From: Bacteroidota bacterium
GTDB taxonomy: Bacteria > Bacteroidota > Bacteroidia > Chitinophagales > Chitinophagaceae
Reading direction: 5' to 3'
DNA length: 64,000 bases
NCBI GenBank assembly: GCA_030706635.1
Contig: JAUZOD010000017.1
Span: 1 to 64,000, forward strand
Shown piece after piece: positions 8,483 to 17,264 of this stretch. Within the stretch, counting starts at the first letter, position 1; every line of letters starts with the position of its first letter. The position numbers and the translations under genes are program-made. The notes beneath the pieces were generated by a model. The model was not told where the DNA came from. It made no database searches and saw only the letters and a program-made list of their open reading frames with translations.

Positions 8483-9841
8483 ATGAAACCTGTTGTGGAT
8501 ATTTTCTGGTTTAGGCGGGATCTGAGGGTGAAGGACAATGCCGGACTTTACCAAGCGCTGAAAGGGCAGTATCCCGTATTGCCCCTGTTTGTTTTCGACC
8601 GGAACATCCTGGAGGGACTGGAGAACAAAACGGACCGGCGGGTGGAGTTCATTGATCAGCAGCTGAAATTATTGCAGCGTCAGTTCGCTTCCGTAGAATC
8701 GGCTATACTTATACGGTATGGTACCCCGACAGAGATATTTTCACAACTGTCGGAACACTATGATATCCGTGCCGTATTATGCAATGAAGATTATGAGCCT
8801 TATGCCAGGGAAAGAGACAGAGTCATTTCAGACATGATGCAGGCAAAAGGAATCCCATTTCATTCCTTTAAAGATCAGGTGATTTTTTCCCGGGATGAAG
8901 TGCTCAGGGGAGACGGATCGCCCTATACCATCTTTACACCTTACAGTAAAAAATGGCTTGCTTTGGTCAGGCCTTTTTATCTGCGTGCCTACCCGGTGGA
9001 ACAATACCTGTCAAATCTTTTTAAGTTCAAACCGCCGGAATCGCCCAGCCTGAAGTACATGGGATTCACCTCATCCGGGGACCCGTTTCCGCCGGAAGAT
9101 CCGGGAGAAGCCCTGATCCGGCATTATGGAAAGCAACGCGACTATCCCGGACTGGATGCGACTTCGCACCTCGGCATCCATCTTCGTTTTGGAACGATAT
9201 CGATCCGGCAGCTTGCGACTGAAGCGGCCACGCTAAGCCCGGTGTTGCTGAATGAGCTCATCTGGCGCGACTTTTATCAGATGATCCTCTGGCATTTTCC
9301 GAAGGTGGGTAAGGGCCGCGCTTTCAAACCCGCCTATGAATACATCAACTGGAGAAATAACGAAAAGGAATTTGCGAAATGGTGTGCCGGTGAAACCGGT
9401 TATCCCATGGTGGATGCCGGTATGCGCCAATTGCATGAAACCGGTTTCATGCACAACCGCGTGCGGATGATCACGGCCTCTTTTCTGGCCAAACACCTGT
9501 TGATTGACTGGCGCTGGGGCGAAGCCTATTTTGCAGAGAAGCTGCTCGACTACGAACTGGCTTCCAATAATGGTGGCTGGCAATGGGCCGCCGGATGCGG
9601 ATGTGATGCCGCACCTTATTTCCGGGTATTCAACCCCACCCTCCAGCAAAAGAAATTTGATCCGGATGGAACCTATGTAAAGAGATGGGTGCCCGAGATC
9701 GCTGAAATGAATTACCCGCAACCGATGGTGGAACATGTATTTGCGCGGAACCGCGCGATCGCAGCTTATAAAAAAGCATTACAAACCTCCAGCAACACAT
9801 CCACGGCCTTTCTGCCTTCCTCTCCCAGGCCCAGGGAATAA
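8483..9841 (+). CDS. phrB: Deoxyribodipyrimidine photolyase (cryptochrome/photolyase family)
   Basis: A 452-residue flavoprotein that repairs UV-induced pyrimidine dimers using light. The N-terminal antenna-binding Rossmann domain begins FWFRRDLRVKDNAGL; the FAD-binding helical domain carries the hallmark block MHNRVRMITASFLAKHLLIDWRWGE and NNGGWQWAAGCGCDAAPYFRVFNP, where the last run is split by the usual catalytic positions. These are class I CPD photolyase traits. The protein would normally end near AAYKKAL; here about 20 further residues rich in Ser, Thr and Pro follow, and they are encoded on the antisense of the end of mqnD (76-bp tail-to-tail overlap). Function is sure; a cryptochrome role is less likely. 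Confidence 0.93.
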   Translation: MKPVVDIFWFRRDLRVKDNAGLYQALKGQYPVLPLFVFDRNILEGLENKTDRRVEFIDQQLKLLQRQFASVESAILIRYGTPTEIFSQLSEHYDIRAVLCNEDYEPYARERDRVISDMMQAKGIPFHSFKDQVIFSRDEVLRGDGSPYTIFTPYSKKWLALVRPFYLRAYPVEQYLSNLFKFKPPESPSLKYMGFTSSGDPFPPEDPGEALIRHYGKQRDYPGLDATSHLGIHLRFGTISIRQLATEAATLSPVLLNELIWRDFYQMILWHFPKVGKGRAFKPAYEYINWRNNEKEFAKWCAGETGYPMVDAGMRQLHETGFMHNRVRMITASFLAKHLLIDWRWGEAYFAEKLLDYELASNNGGWQWAAGCGCDAAPYFRVFNPTLQQKKFDPDGTYVKRWVPEIAEMNYPQPMVEHVFARNRAIAAYKKALQTSSNTSTAFLPSSPRPRE

Positions 9842-10560
9842 TCATTTACATAAAGATCAATGTGCTGGCGCATCACTGACTCTTCCATTTCCTGTGAATG
9901 CTGTTTTACATAGTCTGCCAGAACCGGGTAGTTCGATTGTGCATAGGAAACACTTTTGCGGATCAGTGCGTCAACCCGTTCGGCAATTTGCGGATCAATA
10001 TCCCTTCGTATCACGATACCACCGAGGGGGATGGGAGACTGCGTTTTCTGCTCCCAGAATTCTCCCAGGTCCATGAGTTTGACCAATCCTCTCTGCATAT
10101 AGGTGAAGCGGTTCTCATGAATGATCACGCCGCAGTCCACCGTTCCGTTCAGAACAGCCGATTCGATATCTGAAAAAAGCATGAACTTTTTGAGAGCAGC
10201 TTTCGGGAACGCGAGACTGAACAATACATTCGCCGTGGTTTGTTCTCCGGGTATTGCGATGGTTAACTGATCCACCTGCGGCAGCGGGATTTCTTTTTTT
10301 GCGATCAGCAGGGGTCCGACGCCTCTTCCCAGGGCGCCGCCGGCATCCAGCAGACGATAATCTTTCCGGATCAGGGGCCAGACGCCATAGCTGATTTTGC
10401 TGACGGACAATTTCTTTTTCATCGCCCAGCGATTGAGGGTCTGTACATCTTCGAGCACCGGCTCGAACTGAAAATCGCCCGTGTCGATCTTGCCATTGAC
10501 CAGGGCGTCAAAAATAAACGTGTCGTTGGGGCAGGGACTAAAACCTAAAGATAGTCTCAT
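9766..10560 (-). CDS. mqnD: 1,4-dihydroxy-6-naphthoate synthase
   Basis: A 264-residue MqnD protein that makes 1,4-dihydroxy-6-naphthoate in the futalosine route to menaquinone. It has the diagnostic N-terminal motif FSPCPNDTFIFDAL and the periplasmic-binding-protein-like fold seen as AIPGEQTTANVL, DCGVIIHENRFTY and IPLGGIVIRR. The start overlaps the end of mqnB by 23 bp, so the two genes form an operon transcribed mqnB to mqnD. The 3' end overlaps the photolyase gene by 76 bp in convergent orientation. Confidence 0.95.
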   Translation of the reverse strand: MRLSLGFSPCPNDTFIFDALVNGKIDTGDFQFEPVLEDVQTLNRWAMKKKLSVSKISYGVWPLIRKDYRLLDAGGALGRGVGPLLIAKKEIPLPQVDQLTIAIPGEQTTANVLFSLAFPKAALKKFMLFSDIESAVLNGTVDCGVIIHENRFTYMQRGLVKLMDLGEFWEQKTQSPIPLGGIVIRRDIDPQIAERVDALIRKSVSYAQSNYPVLADYVKQHSQEMEESVMRQHIDLYVNDYSLGLGEEGRKAVDVLLEVCNAFL

Positions 10561-11248
10561 CTGTCGTTTGTAATTTTTTGATGAAGCGGATCAGCGCTAC
10601 GTTCAGATTGGTCAGAGATTCTGACAGTTTCCAACGGCTCTTATCGCGTTCTCCCAGCACGTTGGAGACCGACCGGATCTGCAGGAACGGTATTTTCTCC
10701 ATAAGGCAAACGTAGTGAAGGGCGGCGCCCTCCATGCTTTCAACAAAGCAGGATGATTTTTGTTTCAGCGCCTGGATCCGGGAACGCGTTGTACTGATTT
10801 CATTCACGGTAATCCCTTCCAGAAAAGAAAAGCCGCTCCATGCCATCAGGTGTGTATAGGGATTTTTTAGTGAACCATCGCTGAAGGGAAAATGCTCCGG
10901 GTTGCCCAGGCTCAGGTCAAAAATGGATTTGAATCCCGCTTTTTCTTTCACGCCGAGGTCGGCCAGGCCGTCGGAATGAATGCCAAAGACCTGGCCGATA
11001 TGTTTCGCGTCGGTGGATCCTCCGATGCCCGCCTGGATGACGAAATCGGGCCGGTGCGTGCATATTTTCTTCAGCAGGCAGTAAGCGGTCTGCAGCTGTC
11101 CCACGCCGGTGATCAGCTGTTCCGTTTGCAAAGGCAAAGAGTCGTGCTGCGGCCTGGCAACTTCACGGGATTCATGCGTTGCGGCCTCCAGCCACTCCGC
11201 TGTCTGGCGAAGTTCAGGAGGTGTTGCGGAGATCAGTAGGATACGCAT
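10538..11248 (-). CDS. mqnB: Futalosine hydrolase
   Basis: A 236-residue nucleoside-phosphorylase-family hydrolase that releases hypoxanthine from futalosine. Visible motifs are the N terminus MRILLISATPPEL, the ligand loop GIGGSTDAKHIGQVF and the active-site region FVESMEGAALHYVCLMEKIPFLQIRSVSN, split by typical spacing. It is paired with mqnD, so quinone synthesis here runs through futalosine rather than the classical o-succinylbenzoate path. Only two of the pathway genes are in this window. A weak -7-like element ends 4 nt before the ATG. Confidence 0.93.
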   Translation of the reverse strand: MRILLISATPPELRQTAEWLEAATHESREVARPQHDSLPLQTEQLITGVGQLQTAYCLLKKICTHRPDFVIQAGIGGSTDAKHIGQVFGIHSDGLADLGVKEKAGFKSIFDLSLGNPEHFPFSDGSLKNPYTHLMAWSGFSFLEGITVNEISTTRSRIQALKQKSSCFVESMEGAALHYVCLMEKIPFLQIRSVSNVLGERDKSRWKLSESLTNLNVALIRFIKKLQTTDETIFRF

Positions 11249-11252
11249 GCTG

Positions 11253-11260
11253 CAAATATC
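11253..11260 (-). promoter_or_regulatory. -7-like element GATATTTG before mqnB
   Basis: One mismatch (G for T at the first position) to TAnnTTTG, with a 4-nt gap to the start codon. It fits the near-leaderless pattern seen at other genes here. Confidence 0.3.
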
Positions 11261-11493
11261 CGTAAAGCGGGGGAATTAGCCAGACTGGCAGAACTGACCT
11301 TATATCTTTAAGCTTTAGATCAATCCGCCATTGCGATGCGCCAGCGCCAGCGGCTCGCCTGTTCCATCGCATGCATTGGGTTTGACTGAAGTTAAGAAAC
11401 ATCCCGAAATACCGCCGACGGCCAAAGTAACCGGCCCCTTCCCGCCTTACGGGGCCCGTCACTTCACAAATATGCGATCCCGGTTGAAAGATC

Positions 11494-11758
11494 TTTCGTA
11501 GTCGGGTCGTAGCCTACGAAAGATTTATTTTTTGAATGTTTTGACGGATTAGTAAGAATGGAATCCATTTTTGACCGGTTATCATAACAGCATCCTTTCG
11601 GGTTTCTTTCAGGTTTCTTTCAGGTTTGTTGCGGAATTCCGAAAGAAACCTGAAAGAACTCTGGGAGAACGCCGGCAGAAATATGCCTGCAATATGTTTT
11701 TTGGGTGAAACCGGGATCCGGAAAAAAATCTTTCGTAGGCTACGACCCGACTACGAAA
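11494..11758. repeat. 265-bp element with perfect 33-bp terminal inverted repeats and an inner hairpin
   Basis: The arms at 11494-11526 and 11726-11758 are perfect reverse complements of each other over 33 bp. Each arm is itself hairpin-like (TTTCGTAG, 12-nt loop, CTACGAAA). Near the centre a second inverted repeat with 18-bp arms (11604-11621 and 11641-11658, TTCTTTCAGGTTTCTTTC) flanks a 19-nt loop. No transposase is inside. A clean target duplication is not evident; a related CCCGG motif lies near both ends. It looks like a miniature inverted-repeat element or a large structured RNA or DNA site. Confidence 0.7.
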
Positions 11759-12299
11759 CCCGGCTTCAAAATGACTTCATATTTGTGATGCCGGCGGAAA
11801 GTGCTCGGTCGGATCGCTTATAAAAGATGAGGACGGTTATTAGCTGTTTATTAGGCAGCTGGCGGCTTTTATTCAGATCTTTGGAATCAGTTTTTGTCAG
11901 CATTTTCTCAAAAAATCCGCGCATGGCTGCATCCTCAAACTCAAGGACATTAATGAGCTGTCTTTTAAAAATCGCCAGCACATATCAAATTGTTATTTGG
12001 CTTATTTCAGGGGGCGATTACCTATTGGAAATTTTTGATACCATAGCTCCCAAAAAAAGATTATATCTCTCAATTGCCGAGTATAGGTGTTATAAGCTTC
12101 TCAACACTTATTGTTTGTTCAAATATATTTTTGCTTTTAAATAGCAAATTCTTACTGTCCAAAAACCCCATGGATGTGTGCTTGGACGCGGCAAACACGA
12201 TGTCATTCGTTAAGAACCCAAAATTAAATTTTGATCCAACGGCAAAGCATGCGGGGCCTATGATTATAGAGTAGCTGATCTTAAATAGGCAGATGCTAA
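11759..12299. other. Gene-poor intergenic region
   Basis: No coding sequence is convincing here. A 105-codon plus-strand frame at 11827-12144 and a 71-codon GTG-start minus-strand frame at 11766-11981 overlap each other; neither resembles a known protein or has a promoter. The base composition is more AT-rich than the flanks, which fits decayed or acquired DNA. Confidence 0.45.
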
Positions 12300-13019
12300 T
12301 TACGCTCCATTAAATTTCTCCATATCCTTCTTGTCTCTTTTTCGCTGCATGATGATCTGGAGATATAAAATGATGCCTGCGAAAAAGGTAAAGGGTATTG
12401 CTGTGGCTTTGGAAATGACTTGCAATGCAAAAATCACGAGCAGCAGGAGAGATAATAATATGATGTAAAGCGTTCCTTTTTTTGATGCGAAAAGACCAGG
12501 CATATACTGAATGCGCCCCGCTTCGTCCTGATTGGCATTGTAGGCAATTATTCGATCGGCAACAAGATCAGTTATACCGGCCTCACCGTCCTCTGCATTC
12601 TGTTCCCAGAATGCATATCGCTTTTCTTCTGAAGTTTTAAAATAAAGGCTTAGCCTGGAAGAATCATCCTTTGCCGAATTGAAAATCCTGATAGCCTTCA
12701 ATGTGTTAAAATAAGTATCGTCAGTTTTTTCAAGGTCGCCGTTTAATCCGTTAAAAATGTCCACTGAAATATGGTCCTCATAGAATCTGACTGCTACTTT
12801 CCTGGAAAATGATTTTTTTACCCGTTTGAGGAAGATCAAAGGAAGCAAAATCCAGAATAAAATAAGGCCGCCAAAGGGTACAATATAATGATAGTGGAAT
12901 GAAAATCTAAATGTGCAGATGATGGTGACCAGCGTGCCGAATATCAGAAAACCCAGTAAAGTAAGAAAGAATCCCGTGGAATTGATGATGAGCGCATGGA
13001 CGGTCTTTTCTTCCTGCAT
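12300..13019 (-). CDS. Four-helix membrane protein of unknown function
   Basis: A 239-residue protein with two N-terminal transmembrane helices (about 10-35 and 43-65), a soluble middle of about 110 residues (KVAVRFYEDHISVDIFNG through GITDLVADRI) and two C-terminal helices (about 183-205 and 208-225), ending with a basic tail. The middle has the look of a PH-like YcxB-type domain that follows two helices, but I cannot confirm this. It sits downstream of the ABC exporter genes on the same strand with a 23-bp gap, yet it also has its own TAACTTCG element 4 nt before the ATG. Confidence 0.75.
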   Translation of the reverse strand: MQEEKTVHALIINSTGFFLTLLGFLIFGTLVTIICTFRFSFHYHYIVPFGGLILFWILLPLIFLKRVKKSFSRKVAVRFYEDHISVDIFNGLNGDLEKTDDTYFNTLKAIRIFNSAKDDSSRLSLYFKTSEEKRYAFWEQNAEDGEAGITDLVADRIIAYNANQDEAGRIQYMPGLFASKKGTLYIILLSLLLLVIFALQVISKATAIPFTFFAGIILYLQIIMQRKRDKKDMEKFNGA

Positions 13020-13023
13020 GGCG

Positions 13024-13031
13024 CGAAGTTA
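13024..13031 (-). promoter_or_regulatory. -7 promoter element TAACTTCG
   Basis: Matches TAnnTTTG except one C, with a 4-nt gap to the ATG at 13019. An ATTG with a 20-nt spacer lies upstream and could serve as the -33 element. Confidence 0.45.
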
Positions 13032-13042
13032 ACGGGCCTGCC

Positions 13043-14803
13043 TCAGCTCGCCAATTTGCCATGCAGGAGTTTGTCGACGGCATCGTGGAATGAGCCTGCC
13101 CGGGTCACTTCCCCGGCATTGACAAAATATATTTCATCGGCATTCTCAATGGTATTCAGCCGGTGCGCGATGATGATGCGGGTCGTTTTATGCGGCAGCC
13201 GGCCTAATATTTCTTCGAGCAATTTTTCTGTTACGGTATCAATATTGGCCGTCGCCTCGTCCAGGATCAGCACATCCGGATTGCGGAGAACGGCGCGCAT
13301 GAAGGCGATCAGTTGTTTCTGACCCAGACTGATGCTCTCGCCTCCGGATGAGACCGCGGTTTCCAGACCCTGTTCAAAGATGCTTAATAGTTTATGCAGA
13401 CCGGCTTCTTTGATTACCTGTTCCAGCTGTTCATTGCTATGATGCCGATATTGTTCATTCCCATATAAAATATTATCCCGCACCGTTCCGGTAAAAAGAA
13501 AGGGTTCCTGGAGAATGAAGCCAATCTTCCGGCAACGTTCTTCCGGTTCGTAAGAACGGATGTCTTTTCCGTCCAGGAACACCGTGCCCATGACCGGGTC
13601 ATATAAGCGGGCGATCAGGGATGCGGTGGTTGTTTTACCGCCTCCCGTGGGCCCTACAAAAGCATAGTTTTTCCCTCTTTCCAGTTTGAGGGAAATATTA
13701 TGCAAAACTTCTTTACCATCGGGATAGCTGAAATGAACATGCCTGAATTCTACCAGGGATGGTGAGCGTGTTGTCGTATCCTCCGGAATGGTTTCCAGGT
13801 TGGTATCGAGCGACAGGATCCGGGCGATCCTGTCCCAGCCCGCCATGGCGACCTGAAAGCTTGTCCAGAGCGATGCCAGCTGTCTTAACGGGTTGTAGAA
13901 GTTCGTGGCATACGCCAGGTAACTGACCAGCAGACCAATCGAAAAACTGCCGGTTGAAATCAGGTATATTCCATAGGCCAGTACCGTAAGTTGCGCCAGG
14001 CTGGAGAACAGGCTGTACACGGGCAGGAAAATATTATTGGCCAGTCCCGCAGCCACAGCGGTCTTGTAATTTTGCTGGTTTGCCTCACCGAATCTTTTTC
14101 TGAAATAATCCCGGCGGTTAAAGGCAACGACCACTTTGAAATTGCTCAGGCTTTCCTGGATCTCGGCGCTCATCCCGCCAACGCTTTTCAGGTTCACCGC
14201 GTTCTTTTTCTTCACCCAGGGAGAAGCTATTTTTGTAAACAGCAGGATGAATATGGCGGGTACAAGGGCTGCCGCTCCCAGTTTTACGTTGATGAGCAAC
14301 AGAAAAGTGCCGGCTCCGAGCATGATGGCGATGCTGCTAACAAACTGCATCAGCGATTGCGAGAAAAAGGTATTGAGCTTATCTGTATCGTTGTTCACCC
14401 TGGAAATTAAATCACCTGCTTTGTTCGCATTAAAGAAAGCCACGGGAAGCACCTGCAGCTTATTGAAGATGGCGTTGCGCAGGGTAAATAACAAACGCTG
14501 GCCCACGCTCCCCATCAGTTTGGTCTGGAAATAGCTGGTGAACAAAGCCAGCAGATACATGACCAGCAATATGCCTGAAAATACCAGCACCCCGTGATAC
14601 TGCTTGTGTTGTACATAGTGGTCAATGCTGTATCCGATCAGAAAGGGACCCAGCAGATTGAGGATGGCGTTGGTCAATATGGCTATCAGGGCCAGCAGCA
14701 GATTCTTCCTCTCATGGGCAATGAGCTTCAGCAGGCTTTTAAGCGCCGCGTAGGTAGAAGTCTTTTCCTCTTTTCCGGAAAATTTATTGAGGTTGTAGTT
14801 CAT
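13043..14803 (-). CDS. ABC exporter half-transporter, subunit with catalytic Walker B
   Basis: A 586-residue type IV ABC half-transporter from ATG 14803: six-helix membrane domain (about 25-310), then the ATPase domain. Walker A is GPTGGGKTT, Walker B ends LILDEAT with the catalytic Glu, and the switch His is in IIIAHRL. Its signature motif is degenerate, SLGQKQ instead of LSGGQ. The partner gene at 14784-16535 has the opposite defects, so the two should form a heterodimer with one working and one silent ATP site. An upstream ATG at 14842 would add 13 residues inside the partner gene. The genes overlap by 20 bp. The substrate (drug, lipid or peptide) is unknown. Confidence 0.92.
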   Translation of the reverse strand: MNYNLNKFSGKEEKTSTYAALKSLLKLIAHERKNLLLALIAILTNAILNLLGPFLIGYSIDHYVQHKQYHGVLVFSGILLVMYLLALFTSYFQTKLMGSVGQRLLFTLRNAIFNKLQVLPVAFFNANKAGDLISRVNNDTDKLNTFFSQSLMQFVSSIAIMLGAGTFLLLINVKLGAAALVPAIFILLFTKIASPWVKKKNAVNLKSVGGMSAEIQESLSNFKVVVAFNRRDYFRKRFGEANQQNYKTAVAAGLANNIFLPVYSLFSSLAQLTVLAYGIYLISTGSFSIGLLVSYLAYATNFYNPLRQLASLWTSFQVAMAGWDRIARILSLDTNLETIPEDTTTRSPSLVEFRHVHFSYPDGKEVLHNISLKLERGKNYAFVGPTGGGKTTTASLIARLYDPVMGTVFLDGKDIRSYEPEERCRKIGFILQEPFLFTGTVRDNILYGNEQYRHHSNEQLEQVIKEAGLHKLLSIFEQGLETAVSSGGESISLGQKQLIAFMRAVLRNPDVLILDEATANIDTVTEKLLEEILGRLPHKTTRIIIAHRLNTIENADEIYFVNAGEVTRAGSFHDAVDKLLHGKLAS

Positions 14804-16535
14804 AGTTGCTGGTGCTTTGTTGTGAATTGAACAGCTGTACATACTCAGGGCTGGTATGCATCAGCACAGCGTGCTTTCCGCCCGCAATTATTTCTCCCTG
14901 CATTAACAGGATGATCTGATCATAATTTTCGACCGCCGCTATTTTCTGGGTAACGGAAAGCAGGGTTAAGCCGGGATAATTCCTTTTGATATTTTCCAGA
15001 ATTTTCTGTTCGGTATTATTATCCACCCGGGCAGTAAAATCATCCAGCAGCAATATTTTGGGATCAATTGCCAGGGCTCGCGCCAGCATGATTCTTTGCT
15101 TCTGACCACCCGAAAGACTGGAGCCGCGCTCGGAAACAATGGTGCTCAATTTATCCGGGAGGCTGTCAACGAATTCTTTTAATTCCGCGGTCTCGATGGC
15201 CTTCTCCAGGGACTGATCCGTTACCAGGTCACTGAAGGCAATATTTTCGCGGATGCTCATATTGAAAATGATGCTGTCCTGGAAAACGAATGCGACCTGG
15301 CTGTAGAAGGATTTGCTGTTATAATCGGAAATAAAATGTCCGTCGAATTTTACCGTACCTGAAGCCGGTTTTATCAGACCGGTAAGCAGGTAAAGCAATT
15401 GCGTTTTGCCGGCAGCCGTCGGGCCGACGATGGCTGTTCTGGTGCCAGCCTCCACGGTAAAGGATATATTCTTCAGAACGGGGGTTTGTTCGTAAAGCAC
15501 TTCTACATCATTCAATTCGATTTCGCCGCGGAGGCTGTTGCTGATCGTGCCGGTCTCCGGCGGTTCGGCTGCTTCCAGAACTGTGCTGATCCGTTCATAA
15601 GATGCGGAAGCCTGGGCGATGATATTGCTCATAAAGCCGATAACCAGTATGGGAAAGATCAGCATGGCCAGATAACTGTTGAAGGCTGCAAAATCTCCCA
15701 GGCTCATGCTGCCGCTGATCACAAAATGGCCGCCCAGCGCCAGGATGGTCAGTGCCGCCATGTTGGCCGTAAACGTGATCACCGGGATAAGCCCTGCAAA
15801 TAATTTCAGAATGGAAAGTCCGAAATCTTTAGCCCTGGTATTGGCTTCCAGGAATTTATTATACTCCATCTGCTGTGAGTTCAGCACCCGGATGATGGCG
15901 GCGCCCAGGATGCTTTCATTGATCACTTTATTCAGCCAGTCTATCACGGCCCGGCTTTGCTTAAACAATCCCCTCACTTTCCGCAGCACGAAAAAAAACG
16001 TGACCCCGATGATGGGTATAATGGCGATCACGCAAAGGGCCAGTTTCCAGTTGATCGAGATCAGCAGGATGCTGGCGCCGATGATGATAAAAACGGAAGA
16101 GATTATGGAGACGATGGCCTGGGAGATGAACATTTTGATGGAATCGGTATCCGCTGTAAGATTGGTTAATAATTTAGCCGGATTGGCCGATTCAATGAAA
16201 GCGTGATTCTGTTTCGATATTTTATCAGAAAGCCTGTTTCGCAAATCCCGGGCAACCCGCTCTGAGGAATAGGTTTGTATGATGCTCTGCAGGTAGGTAA
16301 ATATCAATATACATAAAACGGCCACGGAGAATTCCATGATGATATGCCGAAACGCAAAATGACCGGTGGTAAAAGCATCTATGCTGTTTGCGATGATTTT
16401 CGGAAGCCAGAGGTTGATGGCATTGCTCAAAAGGGTAAAAATCAATAACAACGCGATCAGCCCCGAATAGGGTTTCAACAGGCTCAGCAGGCCGGGTTTC
16501 TTAATCTTTTTTTCTGCAGATGGTTTGTTTTGCAT
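14784..16535 (-). CDS. ABC exporter half-transporter, subunit with degenerate ATP site
   Basis: A 583-residue half-transporter: basic N terminus, six-helix membrane domain (about 25-320), ATPase domain. Walker A GPTAAGKTQ and signature LSGGQKQR are intact, but the residue after Walker B is Asp rather than Glu (ILLLDDFTARVD) and the switch His is replaced by Gln (LLSVTQKI). These two changes are the known marks of the non-catalytic half of heterodimeric exporters such as BmrCD or TM287/288. It is the first gene of the pair and overlaps the next by 20 bp. The imperfect promoter candidate (TATACTTTG, one extra base) lies about 70 bp upstream. Confidence 0.92.
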   Translation of the reverse strand: MQNKPSAEKKIKKPGLLSLLKPYSGLIALLLIFTLLSNAINLWLPKIIANSIDAFTTGHFAFRHIIMEFSVAVLCILIFTYLQSIIQTYSSERVARDLRNRLSDKISKQNHAFIESANPAKLLTNLTADTDSIKMFISQAIVSIISSVFIIIGASILLISINWKLALCVIAIIPIIGVTFFFVLRKVRGLFKQSRAVIDWLNKVINESILGAAIIRVLNSQQMEYNKFLEANTRAKDFGLSILKLFAGLIPVITFTANMAALTILALGGHFVISGSMSLGDFAAFNSYLAMLIFPILVIGFMSNIIAQASASYERISTVLEAAEPPETGTISNSLRGEIELNDVEVLYEQTPVLKNISFTVEAGTRTAIVGPTAAGKTQLLYLLTGLIKPASGTVKFDGHFISDYNSKSFYSQVAFVFQDSIIFNMSIRENIAFSDLVTDQSLEKAIETAELKEFVDSLPDKLSTIVSERGSSLSGGQKQRIMLARALAIDPKILLLDDFTARVDNNTEQKILENIKRNYPGLTLLSVTQKIAAVENYDQIILLMQGEIIAGGKHAVLMHTSPEYVQLFNSQQSTSNYELQPQ

Positions 16536-16802
16536 GTTGTATATGAAATATGGTCTCTGACCAGCGCGCGAATTTCCGATGAAATCATAAACCGGACCAA
16601 AGTATAATCGGCCGTTATCTGAAAATACCCGGCAAAAGTATTGGTAAAAACGGCGGGAAGCAGCGGCATAGGGTGTATTGACAACCTATGATGCACTATC
16701 AAGGCAACGGTTATATAAGGGAGATTAAGCGCAGTCGGGGATGCGCGATGCCCGGGCCGGCACCCGGAAGGTATTACAGACAGATCAGTTTAATTATTAT
16801 AG

Positions 16803-16810
16803 TACCTTTG
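16803..16810 (+). promoter_or_regulatory. -7 promoter element TACCTTTG
   Basis: A perfect TAnnTTTG match, 17 nt before the GTG at 16828. Because it lies downstream of the ATG at 16741, it argues strongly for the GTG start of the first pterin synthase. Confidence 0.6.
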
Positions 16811-16827
16811 CAAAAAATTTTCAGCGC

Positions 16828-17235
16828 GTGGTTTTTCTCACAAGAATTGAACATTTTAATGCGGCGCACAAGCTGTACAACCCCTCCTGGAACCGGGAGA
16901 AAAATGAAGCGGTTTTTGGGGCCTGCGCTAATGAAAACTGGCACGGACACAATTATGAACTATATGTAACCGTGAAGGGCGAGCCCGATGCAGATACCGG
17001 CTTCCTGATGGATGTAAAAGCACTGAGCGGTATCATAAAGGAACAGGTTCTGGAAAAGCTGGATCATAAAAACCTGAATGTGGAAGTGGATTTTCTGAAG
17101 AATAAAATGTGCTCAACGGAAAACCTGGTCATCGGCATCTGGAACCAGTTGTTGCCGCATATTCCGGGGCAGGTGCGGCTTCATTCCATTAAACTGTATG
17201 AAACACCCAGGATCTTTGTGGAATATTTCGGGTAA
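16828..17235 (+). CDS. 6-pyruvoyl/6-carboxytetrahydropterin synthase family, first copy
   Basis: A 135-residue T-fold enzyme from GTG 16828. Zinc ligands are His14 (HFNAAH) and His39 and His41 (HGH); the likely catalytic Cys is Cys33; LDHKNLN and the C-terminal LYETPRIFVEYF are family blocks. It acts on dihydroneopterin triphosphate made by FolE, yielding a pyruvoyl-pterin (BH4 route) or a carboxy-pterin (QueD, queuosine route). The context FGACANENWHGHNYEL is closer to the PTPS pattern, but queE in the same window supports a queuosine role for at least one copy. The open frame reaches 16741, but the promoter lies inside that extension. Confidence 0.88.
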   Translation: MVFLTRIEHFNAAHKLYNPSWNREKNEAVFGACANENWHGHNYELYVTVKGEPDADTGFLMDVKALSGIIKEQVLEKLDHKNLNVEVDFLKNKMCSTENLVIGIWNQLLPHIPGQVRLHSIKLYETPRIFVEYFG

Positions 17236-17264
17236 AAGGACATATTCATAAATGATTTTATATC

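Noticed and set aside
11827-12144. 105-residue frame in the gene-free kilobase
   Set aside because: Overlaps a minus-strand frame of similar quality; the residues do not form a credible domain.
16741-16827. Upstream extension of the first pterin synthase to ATG 16741
   Set aside because: The perfect -7 element TACCTTTG lies inside the extension, and the added residues do not match the family.
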